NCBI RefSeq assembly: GCF_025642975.1
Contig: NZ_JANZKJ010000011.1
Location: 1 to 64,000, forward strand
Source of the DNA: Pseudomonas sp. RIT-PI-S
Lineage (GTDB): Bacteria > Pseudomonadota > Gammaproteobacteria > Pseudomonadales > Pseudomonadaceae
DNA: 64,000 bases
Direction: 5' to 3'
The notes under the pieces were generated by a model that was not told where the DNA came from, ran no database searches, and saw only the letters and a list, made by a program, of their open reading frames with translations. Made by a program: the position numbers and the translations under genes. Of this stretch, positions 1 through 9,558 are shown piece by piece; within the stretch, counting starts at the first letter, position 1, and each line of letters starts with the position of its first letter.

Positions 1-746
1 AGGTGATTTCCTGGAACGGCATTGCCTCGTACGGGGCCATTGCGGTGGGCGCCCCCCTGGGGGTGGTGATGACGGCTGACCTGGGCTTCCACTCGCTGGG
101 CGTAGCGTTGTTCGCGCTGGCGGCGTTCGCGCTGTTGATGCTGCGCAAGCGCCCCTCAGTGCCGGTGCTGCGGGGTGAACGCCTGCCGTTCTGGTCGGCG
201 TTCGGCCGAGTGGCGCCTTATGGCCTTGGCCTGTGCCTGGCGTCGATTGGCTACGGCACGCTGACCACCTTCATCACCCTGTATTACCTGGAACAAGGCT
301 GGGCGGGCGCCGCGTTCTGCCTGACCGCGTTCGGTGCGTGCTTCATCGTGTCCCGTCTGCTGTTCATCAACGCGATCAACCATTACGGCGGGTTCACCGT
401 GGCCTTTGCCTGCCTCAGCGTGGAAACCGTAGGCTTTCTATGCCTTTGGCTGGCGCCATCCCCGGTGTTCGCGCTGATTGGCGCCAGCCTGGCGGGCTTT
501 GGCTTGTCGCTGGTGTACCCGGCGCTGGGCGTTCTGGCCATCGAGCAGGTGCCGCCGGCCAGCCGTGGGTCGGGCCTGGGCGCCTTCGCCGTGTTCTTCG
601 ATATCGCCCTGGCGCTTGCGGGCCCCATCATGGGGGCGCTGGCTGCCAACGCCGGCTACGCGGCGATCTTCCTGTGCGCCGCCGGGCTGTCGGTGGTCGG
701 GTTGGCCCTCATCGGTTGGTTGTCCCGTGAGGGCGCAGCCCGCTGA
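1..746 (+). CDS. MFS transporter, C-terminal part (5' truncated)
   Basis: This is the C-terminal part of a major facilitator superfamily permease whose start lies before the window. The open frame covers the first bases, and the GTG at position 3 is internal rather than a real start. About 247 residues are visible, with several strongly hydrophobic helices and a short basic loop (MLRKRPSVP) like the central MFS loop. The late segment with SRGSGLGAFAVFFD resembles the YhhS/arabinose-efflux type of sugar or drug exporter. The protein would sit in the inner membrane. The substrate cannot be told from the sequence. It ends 10 bases before the convergent hydrolase gene. Family is fairly sure, role is not. 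Confidence 0.8.
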   Translation, partial: VISWNGIASYGAIAVGAPLGVVMTADLGFHSLGVALFALAAFALLMLRKRPSVPVLRGERLPFWSAFGRVAPYGLGLCLASIGYGTLTTFITLYYLEQGWAGAAFCLTAFGACFIVSRLLFINAINHYGGFTVAFACLSVETVGFLCLWLAPSPVFALIGASLAGFGLSLVYPALGVLAIEQVPPASRGSGLGAFAVFFDIALALAGPIMGALAANAGYAAIFLCAAGLSVVGLALIGWLSREGAAR

Positions 747-756
747 CGGCCATTGG

Positions 757-1794
757 CTACTGGTCGGCGGTCTGCCAACCGGCCCGGCTCGGCCGCGCCA
801 GGGATTGAACAAAGAAGCGGCCGGCCTCATCGATCATGTTGCGATGGATACCGGCGCGGTCCACGCCGTCGGCATCCTTGCACAACGCTGGTAGCTCTCG
901 TTCCTGCTCCGCGGTGCATGGCGCCATGAAGACGAAGTGCCCGGCCCCGGCGAGCGCGTGGTAGCGCGCCTTCAACGGCAGTTTGCGCGCGAGCGCCTCG
1001 GCGTTTTTGTCGACCGCGACCAGTTGGTCGTTGTCGCCGGCGTAAATCAAGGTGGGCACATGCACTGTCGACAAGGCATGGCGACCGAACATCAGGCTCA
1101 GCGGGGCCATCAGCAACAATGCGTGCACCCGCGGGTCTGCCTTGGCCGAGAGGTCGCTGCGGTCGGCCACCAGCTCGCCGTGCAGCCGGCAGGCGTCCAT
1201 GTCATGCGGCCTTTCGATGCAGTAGGTCTTCAGGCGAGAAAGGTCGGGCTGCGCGCCAGACAATATCAGCGCGGTTTCGCCTCCAGCGGAGTAGCCGATC
1301 ACCCCCACCTCGGCGGCGTTGACGAAGGGCGACAGCATCGGCTCGCTGAGCGCGGCGGTGATGGCGGCAGAGATTTGCAGCGGCCGGCCATACAGGTTGC
1401 TGAGGGTACCCAGGCGGCTCTGGTCCAGGTAGTTATCGCCCGGGTGGAGCACCGCGACTACCACGAAGCCCTTTTGCGTGATCGAGGTGATCAGGTCATG
1501 CAAGGCCAGGGGCGTTCCGGTGTTGCCGTGGGAAAGCATGAGCATCGGGAAGCGACCCATGGCGATGGGCGCTTCCTCTGTGGCGGCAACCTGGTAACCC
1601 TCCACCCGCGAGGTGTGCCCCGCCTCCGCGGACGGGTAGAACGCGTACGCATGCATGGGCTTGTTGTCGAGGGGATCGAGGAAAGTCAGGCGGTGAAAGC
1701 CCACGCCCCAATGGGCATGCGGCGCAGCTTCGATTTGCACCGAAAACAGGCTCAGTACCACCAGCACACCCAAACATGCACAAAGACGCTTCAT
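757..1794 (-). CDS. secreted alpha/beta hydrolase (dienelactone-hydrolase-like)
   Basis: This is an alpha/beta hydrolase of about 345 residues with an N-terminal signal peptide (basic MKR, then a leucine/valine-rich core ending near SVQIEAAPHA), so it is probably periplasmic or secreted. The nucleophile elbow GYSAGG is present, as are a late Asp in YAGDND and a His in GAGHFVF, which complete a Ser-Asp-His triad. An SHGNTG motif fits the oxyanion region. The frame is open for 42 more codons upstream, but the ATG at 1794 is chosen because it directly begins the signal peptide. The size and motifs fit the predicted dienelactone hydrolase/PAF-acetylhydrolase-like group (COG4188 type). The natural ester substrate is unknown. 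It is convergent with the upstream MFS gene. Confidence 0.8.
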   Translation of the reverse strand: MKRLCACLGVLVVLSLFSVQIEAAPHAHWGVGFHRLTFLDPLDNKPMHAYAFYPSAEAGHTSRVEGYQVAATEEAPIAMGRFPMLMLSHGNTGTPLALHDLITSITQKGFVVVAVLHPGDNYLDQSRLGTLSNLYGRPLQISAAITAALSEPMLSPFVNAAEVGVIGYSAGGETALILSGAQPDLSRLKTYCIERPHDMDACRLHGELVADRSDLSAKADPRVHALLLMAPLSLMFGRHALSTVHVPTLIYAGDNDQLVAVDKNAEALARKLPLKARYHALAGAGHFVFMAPCTAEQERELPALCKDADGVDRAGIHRNMIDEAGRFFVQSLARPSRAGWQTADQ

Positions 1795-1990
1795 GCCTAC
1801 GCCCTCAGACCCTACCGCGAGCGCGCTTGCAGGCAGCGCCCTTTGCCTTGCGCCCGGCCAGGTACCGGGGGCACGCTCGTAGAAGCACAAGTCGGGCCAG
1901 CTGCGGCGTAGTCGAGCCATAACGCTCGGTTACCTGGGGGGCATCAGCGCATATCGACTGGCGCCCACGGCGGAGGTTCAGCGCAATTCC

Positions 1991-2821
1991 TCAGCCCTGG
2001 GCGGTCGACCAATCAATCCAATGAAACTGCCAGCTCAACAGAATCAGCAGGCCAAAGGCCACCCGATACCAGGCGAACACCGCATAGCTATGGTGGGCAA
2101 TGAACTTGAGCAAGCCCTGCACTGCGAGCATCGCGAATAGGAAGGAGACTACGAAGCCCAAGGCGAACACCGGTAAATCGGACGGCTGGAACAGATGCCG
2201 GTACTTGTAACCGGAGTACACGGCCGCACCCACCATGGTGGGCATCGCGAGAAAGAACGAGAACTCCGTCGCCGCGGTGCGCGACAGGCCGAACAGCAAG
2301 CCGCCGATGATGGTCGAGCCGGAGCGCGAGGTCCCTGGAATCATCGCCAGGCACTGGGCGCAGCCAATTTTGAGGGCGTCGGTCCAGTGCATATCGTCGA
2401 CCTCGTGGATGCGCACCGTATGCTCGCGTTTCTCCACCCAGAGCATCACCAAACCACCAAGGATCAGCGCCACCGCGACAGTCACAGGGTTGAACAGGTA
2501 CTGATGGATCGCATCGGAAAACAGCACGCCCAGCACCACCGCTGGCAGAAAGGCGATCACCAGGTTGGCGGTAAAGCGCCGTGCGCTCGGTTGGGTGCCA
2601 AGGCCGCTCACCACGGTGAGGATCTTACCCTTGAAAGCCCACACTACGGCGAGGATCGCGCCCAACTGGATAATGATATTGAAGGCCATCGCCCGTTCGC
2701 CGCCGAACCGCAGCAGGTCTGCCACGATGATCTGGTGACCTGTACTGGAGATCGGTAGGAACTCGGTGAGCCCCTCGACGATGCCCAGGACGATAGCCGA
2801 AGCGGCCGTCCACATGTCCAT
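1991..2821 (-). CDS. uppP: undecaprenyl-diphosphatase UppP (BacA)
   Basis: UppP removes a phosphate from undecaprenyl pyrophosphate at the inner membrane, recycling the lipid carrier for peptidoglycan and other envelope polymers; overexpression is known to give bacitracin resistance. The 276-residue length is normal. Both family signatures are visible: the early acidic motif [15 protein letters not shown] (residues about 16-30) and the phosphate-binding PGTSRSGST in the middle. The remainder is made of hydrophobic helices, as expected. The ATG at 2821 begins MDMWTAAS, which leads straight into the first helix. It is divergent from the NadR-like gene across about 218 bases in which I see no other gene. 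Confidence 0.96.
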   Translation of the reverse strand: MDMWTAASAIVLGIVEGLTEFLPISSTGHQIIVADLLRFGGERAMAFNIIIQLGAILAVVWAFKGKILTVVSGLGTQPSARRFTANLVIAFLPAVVLGVLFSDAIHQYLFNPVTVAVALILGGLVMLWVEKREHTVRIHEVDDMHWTDALKIGCAQCLAMIPGTSRSGSTIIGGLLFGLSRTAATEFSFFLAMPTMVGAAVYSGYKYRHLFQPSDLPVFALGFVVSFLFAMLAVQGLLKFIAHHSYAVFAWYRVAFGLLILLSWQFHWIDWSTAQG

Positions 2822-3039
2822 TCAATTCCCCCCGCGAGGCCGTTCGATGACGGCCTTCTAATATGTGTTTCGGTCCACTTTGGTGATGCGTCGGAAGTGA
2901 TTGAAGCGCCGAGCGTTTTTTTTTGCATCCACCTCCGGCGGGGCGATTCTGACCGAAGCTCAAGGGCAACGCCAGCGCGGTAGGGCGCGATATCGAGGCT
3001 GCGGGTTAATATGTCAACATTTTCACGAAGGAGCCTCTC

Positions 3040-3564
3040 ATGAAGGTGGTAGTACTCACCGGGCCGGAGTCGGTCGGCAAGAGCGCGCTCGCCGTTCATC
3101 TGCAACGCCTGCACGGCGGCCTGCTGTGTGGCGAGTACGTACGTGACTTCATTGACGAACAGCAGCGCGACACCACCCTTGCCGATATCCCCGCCATCGC
3201 CCGGGGGCAGTTGGCGCGAGAAGATTGCGCGCGGGCGCTCGATCCAGAGTGGCTATGGCTCGATACTCACTTGCTGAGCAACATCCTATGGAGCGACGTG
3301 CTCTTTGGCAGCAGCCCAGCCTGGCTCAACGAAGCGCTGCTGCACCGCCGCTACGACCTTCACCTGCTGCTGGAACCGGACGGCGTGCCCTGGGTGGCTG
3401 ATGGCCAACGCTGCCAGCCGGATGCGACCGATCGTCGCGCATTTTTTACTGCCTGCTGCGAATGGCTCGAAGACAAAGGGCAGCACTACGTCGTGGTCGG
3501 CGGCGGCTGGGCGGAACGTCAAGCCCAGGCAGAAGCGGCTATTTCCAGGTTTTTCGGGGCTTAG
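3040..3564 (+). CDS. NadR-like nicotinamide riboside kinase-type ATPase
   Basis: This is a small P-loop protein of 174 residues. A Walker A motif GPESVGKS lies at the very N-terminus, followed by CGEYVRDF and a later LDTHLLSN segment. This arrangement matches the C-terminal kinase domain of NadR (AAA_28 family), which phosphorylates nicotinamide riboside in NAD salvage. There is no adenylyltransferase or HTH domain, so it is a free-standing kinase domain. The start has a good Shine-Dalgarno sequence (AAGGAG) just upstream. No pnuC transporter is next to it here. The family is well supported; the actual substrate is inferred. Confidence 0.82.
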   Translation: MKVVVLTGPESVGKSALAVHLQRLHGGLLCGEYVRDFIDEQQRDTTLADIPAIARGQLAREDCARALDPEWLWLDTHLLSNILWSDVLFGSSPAWLNEALLHRRYDLHLLLEPDGVPWVADGQRCQPDATDRRAFFTACCEWLEDKGQHYVVVGGGWAERQAQAEAAISRFFGA

Positions 3565-3783
3565 GCACAACGCAGAAAACAGAGGCCGATCGTCGGCCGA
3601 GGGGAATTTCCCTTCGCCCAGATGCTCTTACGGGCAGTGAGTGTGGGCCGCCTTCTATCCAAAGCGTTGAGAAATAGTTGTAGCGGTTGTGACTCGCCGG
3701 TCGCGTCAAGGCATCAGTATCCTAACTGCCGCCTCCATTTGACGCGGCGCTTGTCAAGCCAAGCCTTAAGAGAGCAAAAACTC
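3565..3783. other. intergenic stretch without a recognised gene
   Basis: About 220 bases between the NadR-like kinase and the small downstream gene. Frames that cross it carry no recognisable protein. It presumably holds the promoter of the following gene, but I see no clear -10/-35 pair that I would defend. Confidence 0.4.
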
Positions 3784-4062
3784 ATGGACGCAACGCTGCG
3801 TGTCAACGAAGCCCTTCTGATCGCCGGCCACGCTTTCGAACCCTTCCACTGCGTCGCCTGGACGCAGCAAGACGGTGACGGCGCGCTTAGCCTCACCGTG
3901 ATAGACGACCACACCAGCCACAGCCTGTGCCGCGCTCAGTTGCCGCTGAGCGCTTACTCGGACCCGCAAAAGCTGGCCACTGCCCTCGAAGAAGTGCGCG
4001 CTGGCCTGTCGCGTCATGGCTATAGCCTGCAGCCATGGACCATGCCGGTGTTCGCGCACTGA
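3784..4062 (+). CDS. small conserved-looking protein of unknown function
   Basis: This is a 92-residue soluble protein starting MDATLRVNEAL. The frame is open for 54 codons upstream, but the ATG at 3784 is preceded by an AAGAGAG Shine-Dalgarno and the upstream part has no protein-like composition. There are no membrane segments, signal peptide or cysteine motif; the composition is that of a small alpha/beta fold with PFHCVAW and VIDDHTSH near the middle. It lies alone between two convergent or unrelated units and ends just before a GC hairpin. I do not recognise the family. Confidence 0.6.
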   Translation: MDATLRVNEALLIAGHAFEPFHCVAWTQQDGDGALSLTVIDDHTSHSLCRAQLPLSAYSDPQKLATALEEVRAGLSRHGYSLQPWTMPVFAH

Positions 4063-4074
4063 GATCCGGGGTTC

Positions 4075-4089
4075 GCGGGCTTTGCCCGC
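4075..4089 (+). terminator. short GC hairpin between convergent genes
   Basis: A perfect stem GCGGGC-TTT-GCCCGC lies 12 bases after the small gene and before the convergent VWA gene end. It has no T-run, so it is a weak or bidirectional terminator candidate. Confidence 0.4.
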
Positions 4090-4131
4090 CCCCACAAGCA
4101 TTGGCGCGCTCAACCTAGGCGCAAGCCTCTG

Positions 4132-4686
4132 TCAACGCTCCGGCAAGCCCTCGAGGTGCTGATAGTCCGCCGCCAGCGCCTGCGCCAATTGCCTGCCTTT
4201 ACCCAGGCGGACGCTACCCAGCTCGATGTCCAGCAGCAGGGTCTCGCATCCCAGGGCGTGCAACCCCTGCAAGGATTTGAGCCGGCCATCGGTCACCACT
4301 ACACAGCGCTGTGCTTGCCCAGGCCGCGAGCGGCGTTGCCGGGCCAGCCAGCCACGCGCCTCCTCCAGCGCCTCAAGCAAAGGCGTGCCGCCGCCCGCGC
4401 CCAGTCCATCGAGCCAGGGCGTCAATGCAGCCGAAGCCTTGAGCCCGTGGCGCTGCCATTGCGCCCCGGTGCCGCTGGCGGTCAGTAATGCCAGGCGGGC
4501 GCGTTGGCGGTAGGCCTGATCGAACAATGCTTGTAAAAAACCTTTCGCCCGAGCCAGCGAGCCGTTGCGTCGGGTGGAGGCCGAGGCATCGACCAGCACC
4601 AACCATAGCGGCGTTACCGGCGCCAGGCCCTGATGCCACTGCAGGGCAGCGCGGCTGCGCGGCCGCCCCTTGGCCAGCGTGGCCAC
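4132..4686 (-). CDS. VWA-domain chelatase subunit (ChlD/BchD-like)
   Basis: This is a 184-residue von Willebrand A domain protein. The metal-ion adhesion site is visible: DASAST, a glycine-rich GAGGGTPL with the MIDAS Thr, and VVTDGR. It resembles the C-terminal integrin-like domain of magnesium/cobalt chelatase D subunits, which partners an AAA+ ChlI-type subunit to drive metal insertion. The GTG at 4686 is the first possible normal start, but the same frame stays open upstream to a stop at 4861. The upstream translation, including the basic linker GKRIAWVATLAKGRPRSR, looks like authentic ChlD linker. The true start may therefore be a rare codon, or the gene may be shifted relative to its neighbour. 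It is the last gene of the cobW-cobN operon. Confidence 0.75.
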   Translation of the reverse strand: MATLAKGRPRSRAALQWHQGLAPVTPLWLVLVDASASTRRNGSLARAKGFLQALFDQAYRQRARLALLTASGTGAQWQRHGLKASAALTPWLDGLGAGGGTPLLEALEEARGWLARQRRSRPGQAQRCVVVTDGRLKSLQGLHALGCETLLLDIELGSVRLGKGRQLAQALAADYQHLEGLPER

Positions 4687-4784
4687 CCAGGCTATTCGCT
4701 TACCGCTGCCACTGGCGCCCGCGCCGTTGCGCTGGCGCGCCAGCAGTTGCGTTCGTTTCGCCCCCGCCCGTTGCGGGTGAGGGC

Positions 4785-5777
4785 TCAGGGCTTTTTTGGC
4801 CAGCTCGGCAAGCCCGTTCGCGGGCCAGTCGGCACCGGTTGCGCGGGCAGTTGGCCCCAGTTACCGCTACTCCGAACACTTTCCCCAACTTGCGGCGGCG
4901 TTGCTTGCTGGCCAGGCGGCGTAGGCTGCGGCGGCGTTTGGCGCCGGTGCCGCAAGGCGAAATCAGCCACGCTGTCGATGTCTTCTGGGCTGATCCGAGC
5001 CGCCCCGCGCCAAGCCGCATGCGCGCGCGCCGCACGCAGCCAGACCAGGTCCGCGCGCAAGCCGTCGACGCCCGCCTGGTGGCAGGCCTGGCTGATGCTT
5101 TGCAGTGCCTGGTCGTCCAGCGGAACCTGGGTCAAACGGTCCCGAGCGTGCCGGCAGCGCTCGCTCAACGCAGCTTGTTCGGCCTGCCATTGCGCGCAGA
5201 AAGCGCCGGGCTCGGCGTCGAACATCAAGCGGCGGCGGATGATGGCCTGGCGTTCTTCAGGGGCCGGGCGCTGCTCCAGCGCCACATTGAGGCCGAAGCG
5301 GTCGAGCAATTGCGGCCGTAGCTCACCTTCCTCTGGGTTCATCGTGCCGATCAGCACGAAACGCGACGGATGCTCATGGGAAATACCGTCACGCTCCACC
5401 CGGTTAACGCCACTGGCGGCGACGTCCAGGAGCAGGTCCACCAAGGGGTCCGGCAGCAGGTTCACTTCGTCCACGTACAGCACCCCACCATCGGCCTTGG
5501 CCAGCACGCCTGGCGAGAACCGGACCTGGCCCTGGCCGAGGGCGGCGTCGAGGTCCAGGGTGCCGGCAACGCGGTCTTCACTAGCGCCCAGCGGCAGGGT
5601 CACGAAGGGCGCACCTTCAAGCAGATCGGCCAGGCCCCGCGCCAGGGTGCTCTTGGCCATGCCCCGGGGGCCTTCGATCAGCACGCCACCGATTTTCGGG
5701 TCGATCGCCGCCAGGCATAGGGCCAACTTGAGCCGGTCGGCGCCAACGACCGCAGCCAGCGGATAATGAAACGACAT
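4785..5777 (-). CDS. AAA+ chelatase subunit (ChlI-like)
   Basis: This is a 330-residue AAA+ ATPase of the magnesium-chelatase I type. It has Walker [10 protein letters not shown] near residue 37, Walker B-like [10 protein letters not shown] near 105, and the insert LDRFGLNV typical of the family. In pseudomonads such a subunit is thought to replace CobS for cobalt insertion by CobN in the aerobic B12 pathway. The ATG at 5777 sits one base after the cobN stop (TGA-C-ATG), which indicates translational coupling. The last 60 residues are a Pro/Gln-rich linker ([16 protein letters not shown]). In fused or paired D subunits such a linker joins the AAA+ and VWA parts. Confidence 0.87.
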   Translation of the reverse strand: MSFHYPLAAVVGADRLKLALCLAAIDPKIGGVLIEGPRGMAKSTLARGLADLLEGAPFVTLPLGASEDRVAGTLDLDAALGQGQVRFSPGVLAKADGGVLYVDEVNLLPDPLVDLLLDVAASGVNRVERDGISHEHPSRFVLIGTMNPEEGELRPQLLDRFGLNVALEQRPAPEERQAIIRRRLMFDAEPGAFCAQWQAEQAALSERCRHARDRLTQVPLDDQALQSISQACHQAGVDGLRADLVWLRAARAHAAWRGAARISPEDIDSVADFALRHRRQTPPQPTPPGQQATPPQVGESVRSSGNWGQLPAQPVPTGPRTGLPSWPKKP

Positions 5778-5778
5778 G

Positions 5779-8700
5779 TCAGCCCTCTTCTTCGCTGTCG
5801 AGCAGCAGGTCTTCAAGCGCCTGCCGGTAGGCGCCAGGCTGCTGCCAGAGGCCCCGCTGCTGGGCCTCCAGCAGGCGCTCGGCCATATCGCGCAAGGCAT
5901 GGGGATTGTGCTGGCGAAGGAACTCGCGATTCTGCGCGTCGAGCAGGTAAGCATCGGCGAGCAACGCATATTGGTGATCGTCGATCAGCCCGGTGGCCGC
6001 GTCGAAGCCAAACAGGTTGTCCAGGGTCGCCGCCATCTCGAAGGCGCCCTTGTAGCCATGGCGGCGAGCCCCTTCGATCCATTTCGGGTTGGCCGCGCGG
6101 GCGCGCACCACCCGATTGAGTGCCTCTTTGAGGGTGCGAATGCGCGGTACGTCGGCCTGGCTGTGGTCGCCGTGATAGCTCGCCGCCTCACGACCGCTCT
6201 GTTGCCGCACCGCCGCCAGCATGCCGCCCTGGAACTGGTAGTAGTCGTTGGAATCGAGCAGGTCGTGTTCGTGGTTGTCCTGGTTCTGCAGCACTGCCTC
6301 GACCTGCCCCAGCCGCCGCGCCAGCTCGGCGCGGGCCGGGGCGCCCTCGTCGCTGCCGCCATAGGCATAGCCCGAATGGTTCAGGTAGGCCTCGGCGAGG
6401 TCGCTCCGCTCGGCCCATTGCCGAGACTCCACCACGCCTTGCACGCCCGCCCCATAGGCGCCGGGCTTGGCGCCGAAGATCCGCCAGCCGGCCTGGCGCC
6501 GAGCCTCTTCGCGGCTGGCGCCGCCGGCCTCCAACTGTGCCTGCTCGGCCCGCACTCGCGCGGCCAGCGGGTTCATTTCAGCTGGCTCGTCCAGTTCTGC
6601 GACCGCTTGAACGGCGGCGTCGAACAGCCGGATCAAGTTGCCGAACGCATCACGGAAGAACCCGGACACCCGCAGGGTGACGTCCACCCGGGGCCGGTCA
6701 AGCAGGCTCAGGGGCAGGATCTCGAAATCGTCCACCCGCTGGCTGCCCGTGGCCCACACGGGGCGCACGCCAAGCAGGGCCATGGCTTGGGCGATATCGT
6801 CGCCACCGGTGCGCATGGTGGCCGTGCCCCATACCGACAGGCCCAAGTGGCGCAGGTGGTCGCCGTGGTCCTGCAAGTGGCGCTCGAGCACCAGGTTGGC
6901 TGAAGCGAACCCCAGCCGCCAAGCCGTGGGCGTGGGCAGGTTGCGCACGTCCACGCTATAGAAGTTGCGCCCCGTAGGCAGCACGTCCAACCGGCCACGG
7001 CTTGGCGCGCCACTGGGGCCAGGCGGAACGAAACGGCCCTCCAGGGCGGCGAGCAAGTTGGCGGTTTCCGCTGGGCCGCAGGCATCCAGTGTCGGCGCAA
7101 CCTGCAGGGTCAGGCTTTGCAGGATAGCCCGCACGCCCTCCCACTCCTGGGGTGCGGGGCACTGCCACGTGCCGTCCAGCGCGCCTGCAATGACCAGGTT
7201 GCCGAGCAGTTCCAGCCGCTCCCGGGTATCGCCGTGGGTGCGCCACGGGCTTGGGTCCAGGGCGGCGAGCAGGGCCGGCCGCGGCCCCTGCCAAGGGTCG
7301 CCGAACACGCAATCGAGCGGATCGAAGCCCAGCTTCAGCGCCGTGGCGAGCGCTCGCGGCAAGCTGGCGTCGCCGCCCTTGCCCGCGCCCCGGGGCACCC
7401 GCAGCAGGGCTGCCAGCGTGTCGATGCGCAACCGCCCCGCCGGCGACTCGCCAAACACATGCAAGCCATCACGGATCTGCGACTCTTTCAGGTCGCACAG
7501 GTAGGTGTCCAGCCGCGGCAGCCAAGTGTCCGCATCGCCCAGCGCGGCGTCGCCCAAGCCCAGCTCGCGGTCCAGCTCGGTGGCGCGCACCAAGCCAAGG
7601 ATTTCCCCTTGCAGCTCCAGCGCGCGGCGGCGGTCAAGCAACTGAGCGTCGTAGTACTCGTCCGCCAGCCGCTCCAGGTCGCGCAGCGGCCCGTAGCTCT
7701 CCGCTCGGGTAAGCGGCGGCATCAGGTGGTCGATGATCACCGCCTGGGTGCGCCGTTTCGCCTGGGCGCCTTCCCCAGGGTCATTGACGATAAAGGGGTA
7801 AATGTTGGGCAGCGGGCCGAGAAGCGCATCCGGCCAGCAACTGGCGGACAGCCCTACGCCCTTGCCCGGCAGCCATTCCAGGTTACCGTGCTTGCCTACA
7901 TGGATCAGCGCATGCGCGCCGTAGTGCAGGCGCAGCCAGAAATAGAACGCCAGGTAGCCGTGCGGAGGCACCAGGTCTGGGTCGTGGTAAACGGCGCTGG
8001 GGTCCAGTTGATAGCCACGCGCCGGTTGAATGCCCACGAAGGTTTCGCCCAAGCGCAGGCCGGCGATCATCAAGCGCCCGGCGCGGTGCATCGGGTCCGC
8101 TTGCGGCGGCCCCCAGCGTTCGATCACCGCGTGCTGGCACGCCAGCGGCAACGCCTGGAACGCTTCGGTATAGGCATCCAGCCCGAGGCTCTGGGCGCAG
8201 GGCCGGGCGTCGAGGTGGTCGAGATCGTTGCTGACGCCCCCGAGCAGCGCCTGGATCAACGCGGTGCCGCTCTGTGGCAAGTCGCCTACCGGGTAACCCT
8301 CTGCCGCCATGGCATGGAGGATGTTCAACGCCGCCGCCGGGGTGTCCAGCCCTACCCCGTTGCCGATACGGCCGTCGCGGGTGGGGTAGTTGGCCAGGAT
8401 CAGGGCGATCCGCTTGTGCCCGGCCGGGGTGCGTGCCAGGGCGATCCAGTTGCACGCCAGCTGGGCCACGAACGCCATGCGCTCGGGATGGGCGGCATAG
8501 CACACTACATCGCTCTGGCTGCGCTCGCTGCGCCAGGCCAGGCTCTTGAAGCTGACCGCGCGGCTGATGATCCGCCCGTCCAGCTCCGGCAACGCCACAT
8601 GCATGGCCAGGTCGCGTGGGCCCAGCCCTTGCGCGCTGGCCTCCCAGGTGGGCTGGTTATCCTGGGCGCAGATCGCCTGGATCACCGGCACGTCTCGGCT

Positions 8701-9555
8701 CAGCGGGCGCTGCCTGGGCGCATCCGGGCTGGCCAGGGCAAAGCCTGTGGTGTTGATGACCAACGCCGTTTCCGTCTGCTCCATCCACGCTTCCAGCTGC
8801 GCCAGGCAAGGGGCTTCCTTGAGGCTGGCGACAGCCACGGGCAGCGGGTTGAGCCCGGCGGCGCTGAGTGCCTGGCAGAAGGTATCGACGAAAGCGGTGT
8901 TGGCCGCCTGCAGGTGGGACCGGTAAAACACCAGCGGCACCACCGGCGCTCCCGGCTGCCAATCGGCCTGCCATTGATCGAGCCGGGCGGTGCCGTGTTG
9001 CGGGTGATACAGGCTGACCCTGGGTAGCGCCGCGGGCGGCTGCCAGGGCAAGGGCGACGTCAGCGCAGCCGGGAAGGCTTCAGCGGCCAGGTAGGCATAC
9101 AGCGAGCGGGCGTTATCCAGCCCGCCCTGGCGCAGGTACTGCCACACGTTGGCCGCCATGGCCGGTGCCTCGGTGCCCAGCGCTGCCAGTTCCGGATCGG
9201 GGCGGTCGTCACCCGGCACCAGCACCAGGCGCACCCCCTGCTCGGCCAACCGAACCAGCTGTTCCACCCCATAGCGCCAGTAACCCACGCCACCGTGCAG
9301 CGACAGCACGATCAGCTTGGCATGGCGCAGCACCTGGTCCACGTAGAGGTCCACCGAAGCGTGGTTCTGTACCTGCATCGGGTTGGCCAGGCGCAGGCTG
9401 GGGTAATCCTCCGGCAGCCCGTTCGCGGCCTCGGCAAGCAGTGCCAGGTGCGAATCGCCACTGCACAGGATGATCAGCTCGGCCGGGCTTTGCCCCAGGT
9501 CGGCAATGTTGTCGTCCGGTACGAAGCCGCCGGGCTGGGTGCGTAGCAGGTGCAC
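5779..9555 (-). CDS. cobN: cobaltochelatase large subunit CobN
   Basis: CobN is the large subunit that inserts cobalt into hydrogenobyrinate a,c-diamide in the oxygen-dependent cobalamin pathway, with ATP hydrolysed by AAA+/VWA partners. The 1258-residue length is usual. Recognisable family stretches include GGVGYWRYG (about residue 92), [22 protein letters not shown] in the middle, and [15 protein letters not shown]. The start is GTG at 9555, three bases after the cobW stop, so the two genes are coupled. Downstream are the ChlI- and ChlD-like partners. The operon is led by a cobalamin riboswitch, so expression should fall when B12 is plentiful. Confidence 0.96.
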   Translation of the reverse strand: MHLLRTQPGGFVPDDNIADLGQSPAELIILCSGDSHLALLAEAANGLPEDYPSLRLANPMQVQNHASVDLYVDQVLRHAKLIVLSLHGGVGYWRYGVEQLVRLAEQGVRLVLVPGDDRPDPELAALGTEAPAMAANVWQYLRQGGLDNARSLYAYLAAEAFPAALTSPLPWQPPAALPRVSLYHPQHGTARLDQWQADWQPGAPVVPLVFYRSHLQAANTAFVDTFCQALSAAGLNPLPVAVASLKEAPCLAQLEAWMEQTETALVINTTGFALASPDAPRQRPLSRDVPVIQAICAQDNQPTWEASAQGLGPRDLAMHVALPELDGRIISRAVSFKSLAWRSERSQSDVVCYAAHPERMAFVAQLACNWIALARTPAGHKRIALILANYPTRDGRIGNGVGLDTPAAALNILHAMAAEGYPVGDLPQSGTALIQALLGGVSNDLDHLDARPCAQSLGLDAYTEAFQALPLACQHAVIERWGPPQADPMHRAGRLMIAGLRLGETFVGIQPARGYQLDPSAVYHDPDLVPPHGYLAFYFWLRLHYGAHALIHVGKHGNLEWLPGKGVGLSASCWPDALLGPLPNIYPFIVNDPGEGAQAKRRTQAVIIDHLMPPLTRAESYGPLRDLERLADEYYDAQLLDRRRALELQGEILGLVRATELDRELGLGDAALGDADTWLPRLDTYLCDLKESQIRDGLHVFGESPAGRLRIDTLAALLRVPRGAGKGGDASLPRALATALKLGFDPLDCVFGDPWQGPRPALLAALDPSPWRTHGDTRERLELLGNLVIAGALDGTWQCPAPQEWEGVRAILQSLTLQVAPTLDACGPAETANLLAALEGRFVPPGPSGAPSRGRLDVLPTGRNFYSVDVRNLPTPTAWRLGFASANLVLERHLQDHGDHLRHLGLSVWGTATMRTGGDDIAQAMALLGVRPVWATGSQRVDDFEILPLSLLDRPRVDVTLRVSGFFRDAFGNLIRLFDAAVQAVAELDEPAEMNPLAARVRAEQAQLEAGGASREEARRQAGWRIFGAKPGAYGAGVQGVVESRQWAERSDLAEAYLNHSGYAYGGSDEGAPARAELARRLGQVEAVLQNQDNHEHDLLDSNDYYQFQGGMLAAVRQQSGREAASYHGDHSQADVPRIRTLKEALNRVVRARAANPKWIEGARRHGYKGAFEMAATLDNLFGFDAATGLIDDHQYALLADAYLLDAQNREFLRQHNPHALRDMAERLLEAQQRGLWQQPGAYRQALEDLLLDSEEEG

Positions 9556-9558
9556 CGG

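Noticed and set aside
7117..9027. 636-residue plus-strand open frame inside cobN
   Set aside because: Shadow of cobN; no recognisable domain.
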